Shown piece by piece: positions 59,252-64,000 of a stretch of 64,000 bases of DNA. Both the position numbers and the translations under genes were made by a program. The DNA is from Bog-756 sp963778165. GTDB lineage: Bacteria; Actinomycetota; Acidimicrobiia; Acidimicrobiales; RAAP-2. How positions within the stretch are numbered: position 1 is the first letter of the stretch; every line of letters starts with the position of its first letter. Where the stretch lies: NCBI GenBank assembly GCA_963778165.1, contig CAVZTE010000001.1:422728-486727 (forward strand). Reading direction: 5' to 3'. Under the pieces are notes generated by a model that did not search any database, was not told the DNA's origin, and worked only from the letters and a program-made list of their open reading frames with translations.

Positions 59252-59422
59252 ATGGCGATGCTGCTTTTGTTGGGCGTGTGGGCCCTCTACTTCGGGCTTG
59301 CCCGAAAATGCGTCAGGGCGCGGGCTACAGGCACCAAGGCCGGGCAAAGATATTCCCGTCAGATGCCAGACACGGTGCCAACCAATTGGATTGAGGAATA
59401 CGAGGCGGAGAACGATGTCTGA
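59252..59422 (+). CDS. Small membrane protein, 56 aa
   Basis: ATG at 59252 with TGGAGG eight bases upstream. One hydrophobic helix at residues 1-17 (MAMLLLLGVWALYFGLA), a basic stretch (RKCVRARATGTKAGQR) and an acidic end (WIEEYEAENDV). The stop overlaps the start of the STAS gene by eight bases (59415-59422), so the two are translationally coupled. Not recognised. It could be a membrane tether or regulator for the STAS protein. Good ribosome site and tight overlap argue that it is real. Confidence 0.6.
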   Translation: MAMLLLLGVWALYFGLARKCVRARATGTKAGQRYSRQMPDTVPTNWIEEYEAENDV

Positions 59423-59861
59423 TGGCGAGGGCGTGCCCAGGAACACGCCTCGGCCGAGGTCATCGGAATGTGAGGCATTGTGGCTCAGCGATCCACCCGA
59501 TTGCGGTCGACAATGTGACGAGCGATTGACATGGAAGCGAACTGTCGCGCTGGAGATCTCGGTCGACGTAGGACAGTCCCCGGGCACTCTCCAATTGTCG
59601 GGAACGCTTGATGGAGAGACGGCAGTCAACCTGGCGGCACTGTTCGCGGAGTTGATCGGCGAAGGGTTCGTTGACTTCGAGCTGCAGGCGTCCACGCTCT
59701 GTCTCCCGGACGAAGATGGAATGAACGCGCTGATAGATCTGTTCTGCCAATTGCGAAAGGCGGGTGGCAGCCTTGTTTGGGACGGATCAGCGATGAACCG
59801 TCCCTTCCCGACGAAGGTCGCCCGTTCACCAGGTCAATCCACCGTCAGGGTCCCTTCGTAG
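59415..59861 (+). CDS. STAS domain protein, anti-sigma factor antagonist-like
   Basis: 148 residues from ATG 59415, preceded by GCGGAG at good distance. The first ~50 residues are hydrophilic with four Cys. A STAS-type fold follows: VALEISVDVGQ, GTLQLSGTLDGETAVNLAALF, then DFELQASTLCLPDEDGMNALIDLFCQLRKAGG. The usual D-S phosphorylation motif before the central helix is not clear (CLPDEDGMNAL), so it may not be a phospho-switch. Overlaps the 56-aa membrane peptide gene upstream. Confidence 0.6.
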   Translation: MSDGEGVPRNTPRPRSSECEALWLSDPPDCGRQCDERLTWKRTVALEISVDVGQSPGTLQLSGTLDGETAVNLAALFAELIGEGFVDFELQASTLCLPDEDGMNALIDLFCQLRKAGGSLVWDGSAMNRPFPTKVARSPGQSTVRVPS

Positions 59862-59900
59862 GACCGTCCGAAAGGTCAAGTTCGGCGAAGTGACGAGCGG

Positions 59901-60699
59901 ATGAGTAGGCGATGGAGATTGGCGGCGGTCGGCGCAGCGCTTCTGCTAGGAGGCGTCACCACGTTGGCGGTTATCGACAACCCAGTCGACCACCCAACGA
60001 GCGGCCGGGATCGAGTGGTGATCTTCGGTGACTCCCTGACCTATCAAGCAGAGCCGTATTTCAATCTGTTGGTACAAGCGGACGGCAAGGCCGTGGTGAG
60101 CGACTACGCCTTCGGTGGCACTGCGGTCTGCGACTGGTTGCCTAAGATCCGCGCGGTGGCAGCCTTCGGAGCGCCCTCAGGCAGCCGTGCTTGAGTTTGT
60201 CGGCAACACGTTTACCCCCTGCATGGATAACTGTGTGGTCGGGTCCCAAGAGGCGGTTAGTCGGTACTGCTCCAATCTGTCCGTGGCTATTCAGAGTTTT
60301 GTCGCCGTCGGAACACACGTCTTCCTTGAAGGTACGCCAATCGACTACCACGAGTGGGTCACCCATGATCCGCATTGGGATGACCTGAATAATGCCATTG
60401 CCGTCCTGGCGGAAAAGTATCCCGGCGAGGTGACTTATGTGGATGCAGGGAAAGCCGTCGAGGGTCCGGGCCAATCGTTCGTATGGACGCTACCCTGCCT
60501 GTACTTCGAGCCATGCACTGGGCCGACGATCGCCGGCGTCAGGAGCAACGTGGTCCGATCACCAGACGGAACACACTTCTGCGTCGACCAAGGCGGTAAT
60601 GCCGAAGGCCAGGTCGGCGTATGTCGAAACTACAGCTCCGGTGCCTTCCGCTTCGCCGTGGCGATGGCCGGCCCCGTCATAGTGTGGCTACACCTCTAG
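59901..60699 (+). CDS. Secreted SGNH/GDSL-like hydrolase (apparent +1 frameshift)
   Basis: Start ATG 59901; one signal-like helix (about 7-27). The catalytic-Ser block I reads VVIFGDSLTYQAEPYF; a Gly block DYAFGGTAVCDWL follows. Then the frame stops at 60192, while the next frame carries on with RPQAAVLEFVGNTFTPCM (block III, Asn), and finally VRSPDGTHFC with the Asp and His of block V. Dropping one G from TTCGGAG near 60170 joins them to ~265 residues. Such domains occur alone or at the end of OafB-type acyltransferases; here an esterase or O-acyl transferase outside the membrane is likely. Confidence 0.75.
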
Positions 60700-60730
60700 C
60701 TATAGCCTTCTGGTGCAACGGAAGGGTGGG

Positions 60731-61543
60731 TCACGCCGTCGCTTTCCGGTAGAGATTCAACGAGATCACCAAGAAGACCACGAAAATCCCCATACACCAG
60801 AGGATCGCCTGCCAAAGGTCGTGGTAGACCGGACCACCTTCGAACAAGGCCCGGACGGAGTTGATCGTGACAGAGGCCGGCTGGTTCTCGGCGAATGGCT
60901 GCAGCCAGCCAGGCATCGTTTTTACAGGGACCAATGCCGAGCTGGCGAAAAAGAGGATGAACATCGGCAAAATTGATGTCATCTGGGCGGTCTGCGGATC
61001 CTTAACCGCCAAGCCGATTGCCGCGTACACCCACGTGAAGGCGTATCCGAACCCGATGATCAGCGCTACGCCACCGAGGCATGCGCCGATACTGTTGTGA
61101 AAGCGGAATCCGACCAGAAGACCCAGGCAGATGATGAAGACCAGGGCCAGCACCGCCCGACACAGGTCTGCGATCGTCCGCCCAGCCAAAAAGGCAGAGC
61201 GGGCCATGGGGAGGCTGCGGAATCTGTCGATCATCCCGGCTTGGAGATCGGTGGCCAGAGCAAGGGCCGTGGTCATGCCCCCGATGAGCACGGCCTCGAG
61301 GAAGATTCCCGGTACGACGTAGTTGACGTAGTTGACCCCAGGCACATGAATGGCGCCGCCGAGGACATAGCGAAACAGGAGGAGAATGATCGTGGGCTGG
61401 ACGAGCGTCATAAAGAGCAGCTGGGGCGTTCGGATGATCCGAAGGAGATTCCGCTTCGTAATTCCCTTCATATCGCGGGTTATAAGACCCAAGGTGAGAG
61501 GAGCTGCGCTGATTTGAAGGCGGCGTACAGCGAGATCAGTCAT
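60731..61543 (-). CDS. ABC-2 type permease, DrrB-like
   Basis: 270 residues, six membrane helices. Start MTDLAVRRLQ, then TKRNLLRIIRTPQLLFMTLVQPTIILLLF, the typical first helix, and the DLQAGMIDRFRSLPMARSAFL loop common to DrrB-type exporters. Overlaps the ATPase stop by eight bases and is the partner of that ATPase. Export of a hydrophobic drug or lipid is likely; the substrate cannot be told. Confidence 0.9.
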   Translation of the reverse strand: MTDLAVRRLQISAAPLTLGLITRDMKGITKRNLLRIIRTPQLLFMTLVQPTIILLLFRYVLGGAIHVPGVNYVNYVVPGIFLEAVLIGGMTTALALATDLQAGMIDRFRSLPMARSAFLAGRTIADLCRAVLALVFIICLGLLVGFRFHNSIGACLGGVALIIGFGYAFTWVYAAIGLAVKDPQTAQMTSILPMFILFFASSALVPVKTMPGWLQPFAENQPASVTINSVRALFEGGPVYHDLWQAILWCMGIFVVFLVISLNLYRKATA

Positions 61544-62567
61544 CTACTGCTCCTGGTGGCGATAGGGGGTCCTTCGTTGGCGATGTTGCGGTGTGACCGG
61601 TTAGCGAGAGAAACACGTCATCGAGCGACGGGCGGCGAATGCCCAGGTCCTCCACGTCGATGCCTTCGTCGTCCAGGGCCCGTCCCGCGGCGATCAATAC
61701 CTTGGCGCCCCCATTGATGGGGCCGCTGATCCGTCTGAGTTCGGAGTCCACCCGGGGAGCGGCGCTGACCAGCCCGGCAAGTAGGTCAACGGCCCTTTTG
61801 AGATCACTCCGGTTGGTCACGCTCACCTCCAAGACGTTGCCACCCAACTGGTCTTTCAACTGATCCGCGGTGCCGTCAGCCACGACGCGCCCGCCGTCCA
61901 TCACGACAATTCGGCTCGCCAGATGCTCTGCCTCTTCCATGTACTGCGTGGTGAGCAGGACTGTCGTCCCCTCGGCCACCAGTTCCTCGATGAGCGCCCA
62001 CAGATCGTTTCTTGTGCGCGGATCGAGTCCGGTGGTGGGCTCATCGAGAAAGAGGATCGGGGGCCGACCGATGAGACTGGCCGCCAAGTCGAGGCGCCGC
62101 CTCATCCCGCCCGAGTAGGTCTTGACCGGCTTGTCGCCTGCCTCCACAAGCGTCATCCGCTCGAGGGCTTCGGTAGCCCGACGTTCGTACTCGCTCTTCT
62201 CCAAGTGATAGAGCAGCCCGACCAGTTCGAGATTCTCGCGCCCGGTCAACAGTTCGTCGACGGTGGCGTACTGGCCGGCCAGCCCGATCATCGTCCGGAT
62301 CACCTTGGCGTCTTTGCCCACATCGAAGCCGGCCACGCGGGCCTGACCACTGTCCAGTTGCAGCAGAGTGGTGAGCACCCGCACGAGGGTCGTCTTACCG
62401 GCGCCATTGGGGCCCAGGAGAGCCAAGACTCTCCCGGCCTCGACTTCGAGAGAGACGTCGTCCAGCGCCAACGTGGAGCCAAACCGCTTACTCATGTGAT
62501 CAACTTCAATGGCCGCGCCTACCCTGAGTTCCTGGGCGCCCGTTGTCCTTATCGCTATCTCCGTCAT
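61536..62567 (-). CDS. ABC transporter ATPase, DrrA-like
   Basis: 343 residues from ATG 62567. Walker A LGPNGAGKTT (51-60), signature YSGGMRRRLD (151-160), Walker B ILFLDEPTTGLD (171-182), switch His replaced in the usual position by a TTQYMEEAEHL stretch (Gln), which is normal for DrrA-type ATPases. The C-terminal ~110 residues are the DrrA regulatory tail, with GIDVEDLGIRRPSLDDVFL. Operon with the downstream permease. Confidence 0.93.
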   Translation of the reverse strand: MTEIAIRTTGAQELRVGAAIEVDHMSKRFGSTLALDDVSLEVEAGRVLALLGPNGAGKTTLVRVLTTLLQLDSGQARVAGFDVGKDAKVIRTMIGLAGQYATVDELLTGRENLELVGLLYHLEKSEYERRATEALERMTLVEAGDKPVKTYSGGMRRRLDLAASLIGRPPILFLDEPTTGLDPRTRNDLWALIEELVAEGTTVLLTTQYMEEAEHLASRIVVMDGGRVVADGTADQLKDQLGGNVLEVSVTNRSDLKRAVDLLAGLVSAAPRVDSELRRISGPINGGAKVLIAAGRALDDEGIDVEDLGIRRPSLDDVFLSLTGHTATSPTKDPLSPPGAVDD

Positions 62568-62608
62568 CTGATCCCACTTCCCTTTGGCAACACTGCACCG
62601 AAGGCCGA

Positions 62609-62644
62609 GACCGCCCGGCCCGCACAATGGCGGGCCGGGCGGTC
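62609..62644 (-). terminator. 15-bp perfect hairpin upstream of the ABC operon
   Basis: Arms GACCGCCCGGCCCGC (62609-62623) and GCGGGCCGGGCGGTC (62630-62644) with a six-base loop. It lies 43 bp after the stop of the 207-aa membrane protein, all on the minus strand. No U-tract. Very stable and likely ends that transcript, insulating the ABC genes. Confidence 0.65.
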
Positions 62645-62686
62645 GTCAGATGGCGAAGCGTTTGGACGGTTCGAACGCACAGAGCC

Positions 62687-63310
62687 TCAGGCGGTGGCGA
62701 CAACTCCTCCACGGACGTGAGTGGTATGAGTCGCCAACTCTTCGGTTTCGTCCGTGCGGCGTGCGTGCCAGAAGCCGAACGCTACGAGGATTGCCATGAG
62801 CCCGGCGAGGATGAATGCCGCAATCCCTGCAACGAGAGCGATGGTTGCAAACGTCCCAAAGGCGTAGGCCTCCAGCAACAGACCCCGCAGCGTGGTGCCC
62901 TGAAAGACCGTCTGCACCTTCGCCTCGGCTGCGGTGTAGGCGGCGGAACCCTTCGGCAACGCCATAGCAGCAGCACTCAGCTGCGCGTAGGTCTTGCCTC
63001 CACCGATCTCCTTGAGGTGGACGGCGATGAAGTCGTTGGCATAGACCTCAGCCTGCTGGCCAGTCACCAATGGCTGACCGGCGTACTTGGAAACCGTACC
63101 GACCATCGACGGCGTGATCTCCGAACCTGCCACCGGGTGGGCAAAGGCCGCCGCGGGCGGGAAGACGATCTGCTGCTCGGCCAGTTGGTTGTGCACATTG
63201 GAGTTGGCGAAGCTGTAGCCCCACATGAGGAGGCCACCGGCAACCACCAACACGACCACCATCAGTAGACCGCCGGCACTCGCCAGGACATCGAACACCT
63301 TGCGTTGCAT
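62687..63310 (-). CDS. Membrane protein of unknown function, 207 aa
   Basis: A strong AAAAGGAG site precedes ATG 63310. One helix near the N-terminus (about 12-33), an extracytoplasmic domain of about 105 residues without Cys, and one or two helices near the C-terminus (about 140-178, YAFGTFATIALVAGIAAF...). A short basic-acidic tail follows. The pattern of N- and C-terminal helices around a loop with VGTVSKYAGQPL and QAEVYANDFIAVHLKEI recalls hypothetical proteins seen in various Actinobacteria, but I know of no function. Confidence 0.75.
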   Translation of the reverse strand: MQRKVFDVLASAGGLLMVVVLVVAGGLLMWGYSFANSNVHNQLAEQQIVFPPAAAFAHPVAGSEITPSMVGTVSKYAGQPLVTGQQAEVYANDFIAVHLKEIGGGKTYAQLSAAAMALPKGSAAYTAAEAKVQTVFQGTTLRGLLLEAYAFGTFATIALVAGIAAFILAGLMAILVAFGFWHARRTDETEELATHTTHVRGGVVATA

Positions 63311-63479
63311 GATTGTGCTCCTTTTTAAGTCGAACCCTCCGGGTGAGGAGCTCTTTCATCCATGGTGACCTTCGGGTCAGCTTCCAGACAGGGCCGAATG
63401 TCACTTTTGGCCCTTCGGGTCGTCTGGGGCCGGTCATCGTCCGGGTTGACCGGGTATCCCATGCTCGCAACCCCTTCGC

Positions 63480-63791
63480 CTAGGGGTCACACACCACCGG
63501 AACCACTCGGTTTACACTGCCACGGCTCCGCAAGGGGACTCGAACCTTGAGGACATCCTCAGCGTATCTGGCACTGACGTTCCACTCGTCAGTGCCCAGG
63601 GGGAGTCGAATGTCCCTCGAGAATGTGCCGTCACGAAGGTCTGACTCCGGCACGCAGGCCTCATCCCTTCGTCGAGCGCGGATGTGGAGGATGTCGGCTT
63701 CGATGGAGACCGAGATGTCTCGGTCGGCCTGCAGTCCGGGAAGGTCAGCCACGAGTAAGAACTGTTCGTCATCGCGGAATTCTTCAGCCAT
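63480..63791 (-). CDS. Hsp20-type small heat-shock protein
   Basis: 103 residues from ATG 63791, with AAGGAGC ahead; a longer frame to 63830 lacks such a site. Alpha-crystallin domain: EQFLLVADLPGLQADRDISVSIEADILHI, then DGTFSRDIRLPLG and VSARYAEDVLKVRVP, which has the A-x-x-x-x-G-V-L-like motif with the Gly changed (AEDVLKV). Short, without the long N-terminal arm of most Hsp20 proteins, so its oligomer may be small. Possibly paired in expression with the 207-aa membrane protein on the same strand. Confidence 0.85.
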   Translation of the reverse strand: MAEEFRDDEQFLLVADLPGLQADRDISVSIEADILHIRARRRDEACVPESDLRDGTFSRDIRLPLGTDEWNVSARYAEDVLKVRVPLRSRGSVNRVVPVVCDP

Positions 63792-64000
63792 CTGGATTCT
63801 GCTCCTTCTTGAGCGAGGTGTTCGTGCCACTTCGGGGGACGGTGGGGGTCCCGCCTGGCGCTGATCCGATTCGACAGATCTGCCGGCAGGCAGCCGTGAA
63901 GGCCCAACGCTCCTCGTCTATCACGACCAGACATACAGCCGCGAAAGCGGCCGCCGCCGTCGCCGTCGCCGCGTCCAGTAGCGACTCTGAGACAGGAGCT

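Overview
The window is a high-GC chromosome segment from an actinobacterium. Gene order (secE-nusG-rplK-rplA-rplJ-rplL-rpoB-rpoC-rpsL-rpsG-fusA-tuf-rpsJ-rplC...), a DUF3097 protein, an acyl-CoA carboxylase epsilon-like peptide and a Thr-rich membrane-anchored cyclophilin all fit Actinomycetota. The Acidimicrobiia are my best guess at class level, but that is inference and no marker here proves it.

Layout. (1) 1-21.2 kb, minus strand: the translation and transcription core. Reading in the direction of transcription: tRNA-Thr, tRNA-Met, rpmG (54 aa), tRNA-Trp, secE, nusG, rplK, rplA, rplJ, rplL, rpoB, rpoC, rpsL, rpsG, fusA, tuf, rpsJ, rplC, rplD, rplW, rplB, rpsS and rplV (cut by the window edge). 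(2) 21.2-40 kb: mixed housekeeping genes: a GNAT acetyltransferase, an MptB-like membrane glycosyltransferase, tRNA-Tyr, a YajQ protein, a GtrA protein, a GH1 beta-glucosidase, acyl-CoA thioesterase II, citrate synthase, a secreted unknown, RmuC, a type II NADH dehydrogenase, a PhoU-like protein, the asd-lysC pair, two cyclophilins, an S51 peptidase and an HSL-type esterase. (3) 39.9-49.9 kb: a carbon-assimilation cluster that matches much of the ethylmalonyl-CoA pathway: 3-hydroxybutyryl-CoA dehydrogenase, ethylmalonyl-CoA mutase (MeaA/Ecm type), crotonyl-CoA carboxylase/reductase, ethylmalonyl/methylmalonyl-CoA epimerase, propionyl-CoA carboxylase beta with a small epsilon-like peptide, and acetyl-CoA acetyltransferase. 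A GIY-YIG protein sits inside the ccr-epimerase-pccB run. (4) 49.9-54.1 kb: sixA, recR, dnaX, the SRP RNA, tRNA-Ser and tadA, an old conserved neighbourhood. (5) 54.1-56.3 kb: a coupled pair of acyl-CoA dehydrogenases. (6) 56.5-63.8 kb: an accessory-looking, visibly less GC-rich stretch with an MFS exporter, a LiaF-like protein, a 56-aa membrane peptide overlapping a STAS-domain gene, an SGNH-type protein, a DrrAB-like ABC exporter, a membrane protein of unknown function and a small heat-shock protein.

How the parts fit. Acetyl-CoA made from fatty acids (thioesterase and acyl-CoA dehydrogenases nearby) could be condensed by the thiolase, reduced by the dehydrogenase, then carboxylated and rearranged by Ccr, the epimerase and Ecm. 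The propionyl-CoA released by later steps would be carboxylated by PccB. Crotonase, methylsuccinyl-CoA dehydrogenase, mesaconyl-CoA hydratase and the malyl-CoA lyase are not in this window.

Sequence quality. At least eleven breaks in reading frame fall inside otherwise well-conserved genes (rplD, rplC, nusG, secE, GNAT, MptB twice, beta-glucosidase, hbd, one acyl-CoA dehydrogenase, SGNH). Ten of the eleven are +1, as if one base too many were present, mostly in short G or C runs. This looks like homopolymer miscalling in the assembly, not gene decay. I annotate these genes across the break. I found no clear undescribed system. The most original leads are the GIY-YIG gene inside the carbon-assimilation operon, the 56-aa peptide/STAS overlap, and the hairpin-rich gap that splits rpsJ from rplC.
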